DNA from: JAKRSD01 sp964473995
GTDB taxonomy: Bacteria; Bacteroidota; Bacteroidia; CAIKAF01
NCBI GenBank assembly: GCA_964473995.1
Contig: CAYYRB010000010.1
Coordinates: 1-54,507 of the forward strand
Length of the DNA stretch: 54,507 nt
Reading direction: 5' to 3'
A model generated the notes under the pieces. That model was not told the origin of the DNA, did not search any database, and saw only the letters and a program-made list of their open reading frames with translations. The position numbers were made by a program, and so were the translations under genes. Below, one piece after another: positions 8,594 through 16,577 of this stretch. Position 1 is the first letter of the stretch, and each line of letters begins with the position of its first letter.

Positions 8594-9297
8594 CAGAACA
8601 ATTTTAGGGAGGACATACCTCCGTCCACATGGAGAATTTGTCCGGTGATCCAACCCGCTTTTTCACTCAGCAAAAATCCAGCTGCCGCCGCCTGATCCTC
8701 GGCTCTGCCGAAACGTTTCAACGGATGCCTGTCGGCTGCGGCTTTCTGTTTTTCTTCCCCGCTGAGTAATTTTTCGGATAGGGGAGTATCGGTGAGGGAA
8801 GGAGCCACTACATTTACTCTTACGTGAGGAGCCCATTCCGCGGCCAGGGAAATGGCCAAACTTTCCACCGCCCCTTTGGCTGCAGCCACGGATGTGTGGA
8901 ACGGCATCCCCGTGCGGGCAGCGACCGAGCTGAACAACACCACCGATCCTTTGCCTGATTTTTTGAGGCTTTCTCCGTAGTATTTTAATGCTTTAACGGC
9001 TCCCAACACATGTATTTTCCAATCGTTTTCAAAATCGGACGTACTTAAGCTGCGGAAGGGACGTAGATTGATTGTACCCGGAAAATAAACCAGTGCATCA
9101 ACCGCCTCTTCGTTAGGAGGAAATGCGGGTTGCTCGTCGGTAATCTCAAGCGTGTGGTGGGTAACTCCCTGAATTTTTCCCGTTTCACCCGGAGTACGGG
9201 AAAGCAGGGTAATTCTGTTTTCCTCCGTGACCAGCATGCGTGCAAGAGCGGTTCCGATACCCTTGCTTCCTCCTATAAAGATGATCTGTCGGTTCAT
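8593..9297 (-). CDS. SDR family oxidoreductase lacking the catalytic tyrosine
   Basis: The 234-aa protein starts at the ATG at 9297 (MNRQIIFIGGSKGIG), with the Rossmann glycine motif at residues 9-15. The catalytic serine region is present (LFSSVAARTG). The usual YxxxK is replaced: Lys141 is there, but the position four before it is Val137. The C-terminal block RVNVVAPSLTDTPL is well kept, so the fold is intact. I recall other members of this cryptochrome-linked SDR group having the same change, so it looks like a family trait rather than decay. It is the first gene of the SDR, flavin reductase, photolyase, DUF2256 operon and diverges from the gene at 9347. Confidence 0.85.
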   Translation of the reverse strand: MNRQIIFIGGSKGIGTALARMLVTEENRITLLSRTPGETGKIQGVTHHTLEITDEQPAFPPNEEAVDALVYFPGTINLRPFRSLSTSDFENDWKIHVLGAVKALKYYGESLKKSGKGSVVLFSSVAARTGMPFHTSVAAAKGAVESLAISLAAEWAPHVRVNVVAPSLTDTPLSEKLLSGEEKQKAAADRHPLKRFGRAEDQAAAAGFLLSEKAGWITGQILHVDGGMSSLKLF

Positions 9298-9346
9298 TTT
9301 TTTGTTTTCAAAAGAACACGGGGACCGCTTCTTTGTTTGATTGTTG

Positions 9347-10767
9347 GTGAAGGAATACGCACGATCCATAGTGGCAGGCGGCGGTCTCTCGGGACTGACT
9401 GCGGCAGCTTTATTGGCTTCTGAAGGTCTTTGTCCCATTGTGTTGGAGCGGAATTGGATTCCCGGTGGGTGTGCTACCTCTTATCCCCGCAAAAATGTGA
9501 TGTTCGAATCGGGAGCCACTACGCTCGTGGGTTTGGATGAAGGCATGGCACTTCACACCTTGCTTAAAAAATTACATATTGATATTCCTGCCGTCCGCTT
9601 GGAAATTCCTATGCAGGTAACACTACCCGGCGGAGAAATCATAACGCGTCATACCGACCCTGAGGCATGGATTGCCGAGGCGGAAAGAGTTTTCGGTAAA
9701 AAAGGGCAACGTGAATTTTGGGAGTTTAATTTCCGCCTTTCTGAATTCGTTTGGCTGGTTTCGGGTCGGTATCTTCATTTTCCGCCTTCCTCTTTTGGCG
9801 ATTTGCTTGCTTTGGCCCGAAAATTTCAACCTGCCGATTTACCTTATCTTCGTCATGCTTTTACCTCCGTGCATGATGTACTTTGTCGACATGGTTTGCA
9901 GCACAATAAATCCTTTGTGGATTTCTGCAACGAACAGCTGCTTATTTCCGCGCAGAATTACGTAACCGAGGTAAATGCCCTCTTCGGTGCGGCGGCTCTC
10001 TGTTATACCCAATTGGGCAATTACTATTTGCCGGGAGGCATGCGAACCCTTGCCGATGCATTAACGGCCTACATCGAATCAAAGGGAGGACACGTGGTAT
10101 GCCGGTCACCGGTCAGCCGCATTTTGCGCAGTGAAGGACAGGGATTTGAAGTAGAGACCGGAGATCGGGTCTATCACACTCCTCTGCTTTTTTCCGCGTT
10201 GCCGCTGAATAATCTACATGAACTTGATCAAACGGGTAAAGCTTGGCGTTATGCCCGTTATCTGCTTCCTCCCGAAAAATTGTACAGTGCTTTTCAGGCC
10301 GGGGTATATTTTCGCACTCAAAAGAGATTTTCCTGCCTTCATCATCAGATTCACCTGCAGCTTCCTTTTCCCGGTACGGGTGCAAGTTCCGTGTTTGTTT
10401 CACTGTCTCACCCCGATGATCGCCTGCGCTGTCCTGATGGATACTGTGTGGCCTCCGTTTCCATGCACATCCGTAATCCGCATCTGCTTTTGGATACCGA
10501 GAAATCGGTGATGGAAAAGGCCGTTTTGGATCTGTTGGAACAGCATGGTTTTTTTCAGCGTGCCGATGTGGAATACCTGCATGCCTCAGGGCCAAAAAGT
10601 TGGGAAAAATGGACGGGACGTAAGTGGGGATTTGTGGGCGGATATCCTCAATTCATGGGTACTAAACCCTGGCAGATGAAAGATGCCCGACACCCCTTGA
10701 AAGGATTTTATTTGTGCGGAGATTCCGTGTATCCGGGGCAGGGCATACCCGGTGTGGTGCTCAGCGG
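9347..10767 (+). CDS. FAD-dependent oxidoreductase, carotenoid isomerase/desaturase-like (3' end in gap)
   Basis: This is a CrtI/CrtISO-type flavoprotein. The N-terminal FAD motif is VAGGGLSGLTAAALLASEG followed by LERNWIPGGCATSY, and the C-terminal FAD block is YLCGDSVYPGQGIPGVVLSG just before the gap at 10768. About 473 residues are seen, and the family usually ends some 20-30 residues after that block, so only the tail is missing. I chose GTG at 9347 (VKEYARSIVAGGG); TTG at 9341 is an alternative and no in-frame ATG is near. The open frame after the gap (to 10942) is probably a shadow of a minus-strand gene. It likely acts on a polyene such as a carotenoid. It diverges from the photolyase operon across 49 bp, which suggests joint light-related control. 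Confidence 0.82.
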
Positions 10768-10867
10768 NNNNNNNNNNNNNNNNNNNNNNNNNNNNNNNNN
10801 NNNNNNNNNNNNNNNNNNNNNNNNNNNNNNNNNNNNNNNNNNNNNNNNNNNNNNNNNNNNNNNNNNN
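10768..10867. other. scaffold gap (100 N) of unknown true length
   Basis: The gap removes the end of the oxidoreductase gene and probably the 3' part of a minus-strand secreted protein gene. The flanks share no repeated sequence, so unlike two other gaps in this window this one hides real bases. Confidence 0.95.
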
Positions 10868-11079
10868 AATTTCAAAAACGTGCCCGAATGGCATACCATC
10901 CGAGGGTTTACATTGCGGTTATTCGGCCTGAAATTTTTCTAAGGGCATACCGAAACGAAATGCTTTGAGCGATTTGGGCACCAATTTTTTATAGGACATC
11001 TTTTTTTTGTGCATCCACATGGGTCAAGGTGCAGATAAGTACAAAAATCAGGAAGCTTACTTTTTTCAGGTTACTTCAT
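10868..11079 (-). pseudogene. frame-disrupted secreted-protein gene running into the gap
   Basis: Seven bases after the rlmB stop the minus strand has ATG (11079-11077). After a frame change it reads LKKVSFLIFVL..THVDAQ, a textbook signal peptide, then stops. If the frame shifts at the run of eight A (the T-run around 11001-11008), the reading continues as MSYKKLVPKSLKAFRFGMPL EKFQ, again good protein sequence, up to another stop at about 10939. Past it a third frame (RPNNRNVNPRMV) runs open into the gap. FRFGMPLEKF resembles the first helix of several small Bacteroidota exported proteins. It is either a decaying gene or one damaged by indel errors next to a contig end. There is no recognised family. 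Confidence 0.4.
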
Positions 11080-11085
11080 TTTGAA

Positions 11086-11832
11086 TTATGATACACGTTG
11101 ACGGACAATTTCAAACATGGCGACGGCTCCTGCCGCGGAAACATTGAGGCTTTCGGTGGAACCTGGCATCGGTATTTTGGCGGATGCGGAGCACATTTTC
11201 AGATATTCGGGAGAAATACCGTCTTCTTCTGAACCCAGGACAATCGCCAGCGGCCCCGAAAAATCAGTATGAAATACATCTGCCTCGGCCTTTTCGGTAA
11301 TGCCGATTAATTTTATTCCCGATTCGATTAAAAAGGCCAAGGTTTTTTTCAGGTTGTTGCTTCGGCAGAGGTTTAAGCGGAAAACGGCCCCTGCCGAGGA
11401 TTTTACCGCATCTGCATTTACTTCGGCCGCCCCTCTGGAGGGTACTAACACCGCATGGAAGCCCGCACATTCCGCCGTACGGCACAAGGCACCGAAATTT
11501 CGCACATCGGTAATGCGGTCCAGCACCAGAATGAGCGGATCTGTTCCGCCTTCAAAAATAAAGGGAATCACGTCTTCCGCATTTTGCCAGGTGACCAGTG
11601 ATCCGTAGCAAATGACGCCCTGATGATTTCCGCGTATCGTGCGGTCGAGCTTTTCGGCGGGAACCTCCTTTATGGGAGTCCCGCGTTCCGCGGCCAGTTT
11701 TCGTATTTCCTGCACGTTATGGCCGGTAAGCCCTTTTTTCATCAGGATTTTTTCGGCACCGCCTCCGGCACGCAGAAATTCCAACACGGGGAAAATACCA
11801 TAAATAAGCCCTGAACCGGATTGATTTTCCAA
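11086..11832 (-). CDS. rlmB: 23S rRNA (guanosine-2'-O-)-methyltransferase, TrmH/SpoU family
   Basis: This 248-aa protein has an N-terminal substrate-binding domain (LIYGIFPVLEFLRAG, then a HN.QGVICYG segment) and the SPOUT knot domain with its three motifs: DRITDVRNFGALCRTAECAG, VLGSEEDGIS and IPMPGSTESLNVSAAGAV. It should methylate the ribose of a guanosine in 23S rRNA (G2251 in E. coli numbering). The start is TTG at 11832: an in-frame stop lies just upstream and the first internal Met is far inside the domain. With that start the length is normal. A TACCTTTG box sits at 11863-11856. Confidence 0.92.
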   Translation of the reverse strand: MENQSGSGLIYGIFPVLEFLRAGGGAEKILMKKGLTGHNVQEIRKLAAERGTPIKEVPAEKLDRTIRGNHQGVICYGSLVTWQNAEDVIPFIFEGGTDPLILVLDRITDVRNFGALCRTAECAGFHAVLVPSRGAAEVNADAVKSSAGAVFRLNLCRSNNLKKTLAFLIESGIKLIGITEKAEADVFHTDFSGPLAIVLGSEEDGISPEYLKMCSASAKIPMPGSTESLNVSAAGAVAMFEIVRQRVS

Positions 11833-11870
11833 AGATGTAGTTACTTAGTTCAAATCAAAGGTAACGGGAT

Positions 11871-12995
11871 TTATTGAAATAAGGTGGCCGCTATGCCATC
11901 CGCCTGCAACCAGCCCTCTCTGTTCAGTCGTATATGACCTTCCTCTTTCAGCAGGTAGTGGTCGGGAATTTGCCGCAGATTATCGAGTAATTTCTGCCAG
12001 TCATTCTCGCCAAACCGACTTGAAAATTCCAATCGGTTCAGTCCTTTTCGGGTGCGCAGGCGGGTAAGTATATATTCGTTGTAAGCCTCCTTGGGGTTTA
12101 GCAGCTCTTCGGTGAAATAATCGGTTGTCCCGCTTTCCAGGGCGGCAATATAGCGTGCGTTGTTCGCTATGTTCATCCTGCGCCGTTGCGCCCTGTAGGA
12201 ATGGGCTGAAGGCCCTATACCCAAATAAGGGTTGTTTTCCCAGTAGGCTGAATTGTGGCGGCTTTCCATTCCGGGCAGGGCGAAGTTGCTTACTTCATAA
12301 TGCAGATATCCCGCTTTCTCCAGAAAATCGGCCATAAAAAGAAATTGATCGGCCGTTTGGTTTTCGTCAGGGGCTTTTTTTTGTTTACGCCGTATGCGAT
12401 GAAACAAAGGGGTGTTTTCCTCCACGGTAAGAGCATAGGCGGAAATGTGCGGAACCCTAAGAGAAACTGCTTTTTCCAAGTTGTTTTTCCATGTGGCGTG
12501 ACTCAGGCCGGGTGTGCCGTAAATAAGATCAATCGTGATGTTTTGAATTCCGCTTTTTTGAGCCTGACGAATGGCCTGTTCAGCCTGCATGGTATCGTGA
12601 ACGCGTTCCATGTATAGCAGATCGGTAGGATGAAAGGACTGCACGCCTATGGAAAGTCGGTTTACCCCGTTTGTTTTCCAACATTCCAACAATTCATCCG
12701 AAAAGTCATCCGGATTTGCCTCCACGGTAATTTCTGCCTGTGCATTTACCCGGTAATGGAACCGAATGGTATCCATCAGGGCGGTAAATTCTTCCCTGCT
12801 GAGCATACTCGGAGTTCCCCCGCCAAAGTAGACGGTTTTTATACTTTCCTCTGCTGATTCGCCGGCCCGCAAGACCAACTCCTTGCGCATAGCCTCCACA
12901 ACCCGACTTTTCAGTACGGTGGATGTGGAGAAGTGAAAATCGCAGTAATCGCAGGCTTTCCGGCAGAAAGGAATATGCAGATAGAGGCCGCTCAA
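11871..12995 (-). CDS. hemW: HemW-type radical SAM protein
   Basis: This 374-aa radical SAM protein has the 4Fe-4S cysteines at 11, 15 and 18 in HIPFCRKACDYCDFHF. The residue two after the last cysteine is Phe, which separates HemW from the oxygen-independent coproporphyrinogen oxidase HemN, where a further Cys is present. Other motifs are FGGGTPSMLS, VEANPDDF and RLSIGVQSF, and a HemN C-terminal domain follows. HemW is thought to be a heme chaperone for respiratory proteins. It lies 9 bp downstream of the OmpH-like gene in the same direction and upstream of rlmB. Confidence 0.93.
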   Translation of the reverse strand: MSGLYLHIPFCRKACDYCDFHFSTSTVLKSRVVEAMRKELVLRAGESAEESIKTVYFGGGTPSMLSREEFTALMDTIRFHYRVNAQAEITVEANPDDFSDELLECWKTNGVNRLSIGVQSFHPTDLLYMERVHDTMQAEQAIRQAQKSGIQNITIDLIYGTPGLSHATWKNNLEKAVSLRVPHISAYALTVEENTPLFHRIRRKQKKAPDENQTADQFLFMADFLEKAGYLHYEVSNFALPGMESRHNSAYWENNPYLGIGPSAHSYRAQRRRMNIANNARYIAALESGTTDYFTEELLNPKEAYNEYILTRLRTRKGLNRLEFSSRFGENDWQKLLDNLRQIPDHYLLKEEGHIRLNREGWLQADGIAATLFQ

Positions 12996-13004
12996 AGAAG
13001 CAGG

Positions 13005-13502
13005 TTAACGGATTCCGAGTTTGGCTTTTACGGCCTCCGTAAAATTCACGGTGTCTTCGGCAAAAGCAAATACATCGCTGAAGAAAACTGCCGCCGCGCC
13101 CCGTTCACGGGCTACGTCACGCACTGCCGTGTTCAGCTTCTCAAAAATCGGTTTCATCAGTTCATTTTGCTTCGCTTCCAATGTTTTTGCTCTTTCCGTT
13201 TCTAAATCGGACAATTCTTTTTGCAGTTTTTCCAGCCTCGCTACTTCTTTGTCATATTCAGTTTTGCTCATGTTGCTGGTATTTATCCGGGTGGAAAATG
13301 CGCGCGACTCCGCCTGAAATGCCTCTCCTTTGTTTTTTATTTCGGCATCCATCGCCTTGGAAACTTCTTCCATTTGGCTGTTCACGGTCTTCGTTTCGGG
13401 CATGGCTTCCAATATTTCCGCTGAGTTGATAAACCCGTATTTCTGCGCGTGGAGCCCGGCAAAACCGAGCATACATAGGGCAACGACAAGTGACTTTTTC
13501 AT
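13005..13502 (-). CDS. OmpH/Skp-family periplasmic chaperone
   Basis: The 165-aa protein starts at the ATG at 13502 with a signal peptide (MKKSLVVALCMLGFAGLHAQ), then KYGFINSAEILEAMPE, the Skp-type first strand. A long coiled coil (about residues 40-115, Lys/Glu-rich) follows, and a short strand (AAVFFSDVFAFAEDTVNFTEAV) packs back. This is the jellyfish-like Skp layout, which holds unfolded outer-membrane proteins in the periplasm. The proteins in this phylum are usually found as copies next to bamA; here it stands by hemW. A TAATTTTG box lies at 13527-13520. Confidence 0.9.
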   Translation of the reverse strand: MKKSLVVALCMLGFAGLHAQKYGFINSAEILEAMPETKTVNSQMEEVSKAMDAEIKNKGEAFQAESRAFSTRINTSNMSKTEYDKEVARLEKLQKELSDLETERAKTLEAKQNELMKPIFEKLNTAVRDVARERGAAAVFFSDVFAFAEDTVNFTEAVKAKLGIR

Positions 13503-13558
13503 GCTTTTTTTATTTGGTTCAAAATTAACAAAACCCTGCACAATAGGTGTGCCAAAGG

Positions 13559-13589
13559 TTGTGTTCGCATACACTTATGCGTACTTTCG
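13559..13589 (+). promoter_or_regulatory. promoter of the M1 peptidase gene (TTG-N20-TACTTTCG)
   Basis: TTG at 13559-13561 is followed after 20 bp by TACTTTCG (13582-13589), one base off the TAnnTTTG consensus. The ATG at 13594 is four bases further on, which predicts a nearly leaderless mRNA. Confidence 0.5.
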
Positions 13590-13593
13590 TGGC

Positions 13594-15471
13594 ATGAAAC
13601 GGCATTTGTTTTATACTGCAGCGTCCGCACTTTTGCTTTTAGCTGCTTGCGGAAATCGGTTAACCAATCAAAAACAGACAAACATGACGCAGGATCCACA
13701 CAGTTTTGCCCGGCCACTTGATGCAGTAATTACCCACGCGAGGCTTTCTCTTTCGGTAAATTTTGAGAAGAAGGTAATCAGCGGTTCAGTCTCATACGAT
13801 ATTCAAACAGCGCCCGGAGCGGATGAACTGATTTTGGACACCCGGGATTTACTTATCACTAAAGTGACCTTGAATGATGATACCTTGCCGGCGCCCTTTT
13901 CCACTGGTGTTCCTGATGAGGTGCTCGGGGCCGCGCTCACCATAAAGATAAAACCGGATACCCGGCGGGTGAACGTCCATTATCAAACATCTCCAGATGC
14001 GGCGGCTCTTCAGTGGTTGGAGCCTTCGCAGACGGCCGGAGGGAAATTTCCTTTTCTCTTTACCCAGTCTCAGGCGATTCTTTGCCGCACCTGGATTCCC
14101 ATACAGGACAGTCCAGGAATTCGGTTTACCTATGAGGCCCGGGTTCAGGTGCCTTCCGGGTTTATGGCGGTGATGAGTGCCGAAAATCCTACTTCGGGGA
14201 AGGAAGATGGAATTTACACATTCTCCCAGACAAAAGCCGTACCTGCCTACCTGATGGCACTGGCTGCCGGTGATTTTGACTACCATGCCTACGATGAGCG
14301 CACGGGTGTTTATGCGGAACCGGTAACCATGGCCGCGGCCAAGTTCGAATTTGAAGAAACCCGCAACATGCTGGATGCCGCCGAAGCATTATACGGGCCA
14401 TATGACTGGGGCCGCTATGATATTTTGGTGCTTCCGCCTTCATTTCCCTTCGGAGGGATGGAGAATCCCTGCGTTACGTTTGCCACTCCATCCATCATTG
14501 CGGGCGATCGTTCACTCAATTCACTGGTGGCTCATGAACTGGCGCACAGCTGGAGCGGCAATCTGGTCACCAACCGCACCTGGAACGATTTCTGGCTGAA
14601 TGAAGGATTTACCGTGTACTTTGAGCGACGCATCATGGAAAGTCTTTACGGACGGGATTATGCCGATATGCTCGCCGTGCTGGGTTATGGCGATCTTACC
14701 GAAACCATCGCGGAGATGAAAGAATCCGGTCAGTGGGATGATACACGACTTAAGCTGAAGTTGGAGGGTCGTGATCCGGATGATGGCATGAATGACGTGG
14801 CTTATGAAAAGGGCTATCTGCTTTTGTGCCATCTGGAGAAGGAGGTGGGAAGGTCCGCATTTGATGCTTTCCTGAAGGATTGGTTCCGTGAATTTGCGTT
14901 TAAAGGAGCGGATACCGAAGAATTTTTGGTCTATTTGAATGAGCGTCTGATAAAGCCGGCGGAGAAGAAAGTGACCACCGATCCCGCCAAATGGATTTAT
15001 GAGCCGGGATTACCCGATGGGCATACCGCACCTTCTTCCGTACGGTTGCAAAAGATGAAGGACATGGCGGCGGCTTACATGCGGGAGGGCATTTCTGCCG
15101 TATCGCTCGATGGAAAATCGTCTCATGAAATTCAATTTTTTCTGAGGCAGCTGCCCGATGATCTTTCCGCGAGCAGAATGGCCGATCTGGATCAGGTTTT
15201 CCGTTTTACGGATGGAAAAAACAGCGAGGAAACCTTTTTATGGCTGAGGCTTGCCATCCTGAACAACTATGCCGATGCATTTCCGGCATTGGAAAAGTTT
15301 TTGACTACCGTAGGCCGCCGCAAATTTGTGAAGCCGCTTTATGAGGCTATGATAAAAAATCCGGCCACCGAAGACATGGCGTCCTCTGTTTATGAAAAAG
15401 CCCGTTCCGGCTATCATTCGGTTACGTACAACACGATTGACGGAATTTTGAATTGGCAAACCCGTCCGTAA
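13594..15471 (+). CDS. M1 family metallopeptidase lipoprotein (leukotriene A4 hydrolase-like)
   Basis: This 625-aa aminopeptidase starts at the ATG at 13594, directly followed by a lipoprotein signal (LLLLAACG, Cys19). The M1 core is complete: substrate motif GGMEN near residue 287, zinc motif HELAH at 314-318, and the third zinc ligand Glu337 in LNEGFT, 18 residues on. The C-terminal helical domain (about 480-620) is of the leukotriene A4 hydrolase type, which fits a zinc aminopeptidase anchored at the outside of the inner or in the outer membrane. The protein removes N-terminal residues from peptides. It diverges from the OmpH-like gene. Confidence 0.92.
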   Translation: MKRHLFYTAASALLLLAACGNRLTNQKQTNMTQDPHSFARPLDAVITHARLSLSVNFEKKVISGSVSYDIQTAPGADELILDTRDLLITKVTLNDDTLPAPFSTGVPDEVLGAALTIKIKPDTRRVNVHYQTSPDAAALQWLEPSQTAGGKFPFLFTQSQAILCRTWIPIQDSPGIRFTYEARVQVPSGFMAVMSAENPTSGKEDGIYTFSQTKAVPAYLMALAAGDFDYHAYDERTGVYAEPVTMAAAKFEFEETRNMLDAAEALYGPYDWGRYDILVLPPSFPFGGMENPCVTFATPSIIAGDRSLNSLVAHELAHSWSGNLVTNRTWNDFWLNEGFTVYFERRIMESLYGRDYADMLAVLGYGDLTETIAEMKESGQWDDTRLKLKLEGRDPDDGMNDVAYEKGYLLLCHLEKEVGRSAFDAFLKDWFREFAFKGADTEEFLVYLNERLIKPAEKKVTTDPAKWIYEPGLPDGHTAPSSVRLQKMKDMAAAYMREGISAVSLDGKSSHEIQFFLRQLPDDLSASRMADLDQVFRFTDGKNSEETFLWLRLAILNNYADAFPALEKFLTTVGRRKFVKPLYEAMIKNPATEDMASSVYEKARSGYHSVTYNTIDGILNWQTRP

Positions 15472-15558
15472 TTTCTCTTCATAATTTGGCAACGGTGACG
15501 AAAGTCATTTTTTGTCTTGCCTGTGAGGTTTATCTTCGTCACAAATAATACAACTCTC

Positions 15559-16410
15559 ATGAAGAAAATCATCTGCCCGGTAGATTTTTCCGACAATAGT
15601 CTGGATGCTGCCCGTTTCGCCCTTCGCTTTGCCATAGCCGCCGAAGCTAAAATCAAGTTCATTTACGTATCCTCGGTATTGGTTCCCACGGGAGGATTAA
15701 CCTACGGCATTTCCGTGGATACCCCATCCTATCACCTCAAACTGCGCAAGGAAGAATTGGAGGATGCCATAAATGAATTATACAAGGATGCCAAGCTGAA
15801 ACGTGATTCCAAAATGTCGGTTTGTGAAGCGGTTGATTATGCCTCGCTGGTTCACGGCATCACCGAAACTGCCGAAAAATTCAAGGCTGATTTGATTATT
15901 ATGGGCACGCGGGGTGCTGCCGGTTTGAAGCGTATTTTCATGGGCAGTGTTACGGCATCCGTGTTGGAGAATGCTCCCTGCCCGGTGATGGCCGTTCCTC
16001 CCCGTTTCAGTGCCAAATTTATCCGCAGGGTGGGTATGGCTACCGAGCTTACCGATATAAAGAAAGAAGTGAAGAGAGCCGTGGACTTTGTGAAAATATT
16101 CGGTGCCAAGTTGGATGTTTTTCATATCGGTGCCGATCAGCCCAAGGATATCAAGAAATTGACCGCAGAATTGAAAGAAAAAACGGGATATGAAGAGATC
16201 ACTTACCATGAGGTGGTTCCGAAATATGAGGGGGATATAACCGGCGGATTGAATCAGTATGCCGCAAAACAAAAGCCCGATGTGCTCATCATGTTTTACA
16301 CACAACGCAACTGGTTTGATAAACTTACCCAAATCAGCCGCACGAAAGAAATGCTCTTTCATGCGGATACAGCCGTTCTTTCCTTCCGCAGGGAAAGGAA
16401 AAAGAAATAA
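15559..16410 (+). CDS. tandem universal stress protein (two Usp domains)
   Basis: The 283-aa protein starts at the ATG at 15559 (MKKIICPVDFSDNSLDAARF), the normal first strand of a Usp domain. The first domain ends with the ATP-binding signature MGTRGAAGLKRIFMGSV plus PCPVMAVPP. A second domain (about 150-280) has lost that glycine motif, so only the first probably binds nucleotide. Tandem Usp proteins of this sort are common in Bacteroidota and are tied to starvation or oxidative stress in other bacteria. It is followed by an intrinsic terminator at 16435-16463. Confidence 0.9.
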   Translation: MKKIICPVDFSDNSLDAARFALRFAIAAEAKIKFIYVSSVLVPTGGLTYGISVDTPSYHLKLRKEELEDAINELYKDAKLKRDSKMSVCEAVDYASLVHGITETAEKFKADLIIMGTRGAAGLKRIFMGSVTASVLENAPCPVMAVPPRFSAKFIRRVGMATELTDIKKEVKRAVDFVKIFGAKLDVFHIGADQPKDIKKLTAELKEKTGYEEITYHEVVPKYEGDITGGLNQYAAKQKPDVLIMFYTQRNWFDKLTQISRTKEMLFHADTAVLSFRRERKKK

Positions 16411-16434
16411 TAAAAAGGCTATTAAGAATTCAGG

Positions 16435-16463
16435 GGCTGCCTCATTCGGGGCAGCCTTTTTTT
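16435..16463 (+). terminator. intrinsic terminator after the Usp gene
   Basis: The arms GGCTGCC and GGCAGCC flank an 8-base loop, with two more pairs possible, and are followed by seven T. The hairpin lies 25 bp after the stop of the Usp gene, on the same strand. Confidence 0.85.
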
Positions 16464-16523
16464 ATTAGGGTGCGCAATTACCTGCTGCACGTAATTAAAC
16501 CCATTTTATGCATTATCTGGGTT

Positions 16524-16554
16524 AAAAAAAGGCGGTCTCCAGAGGGAGACCGCC
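16524..16554 (-). terminator. intrinsic terminator after ppiD
   Basis: On the minus strand the 10-bp arms GGCGGTCTCC and GGAGACCGCC enclose a 4-base loop and are followed by seven T. The hairpin begins 23 bp after the ppiD stop and closes the minus-strand envelope block. Together with the terminator at 16435 it separates two convergent transcripts. Confidence 0.9.
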
Positions 16555-16577
16555 TTTACATATAAAAATGTTGTTTT

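Noticed and set aside
10868..10942. Forward frame after the gap as the C-terminus of the oxidoreductase
   Set aside because: The gap length is arbitrary, so the frame match is chance, and the opposite strand here reads better as part of a secreted protein.
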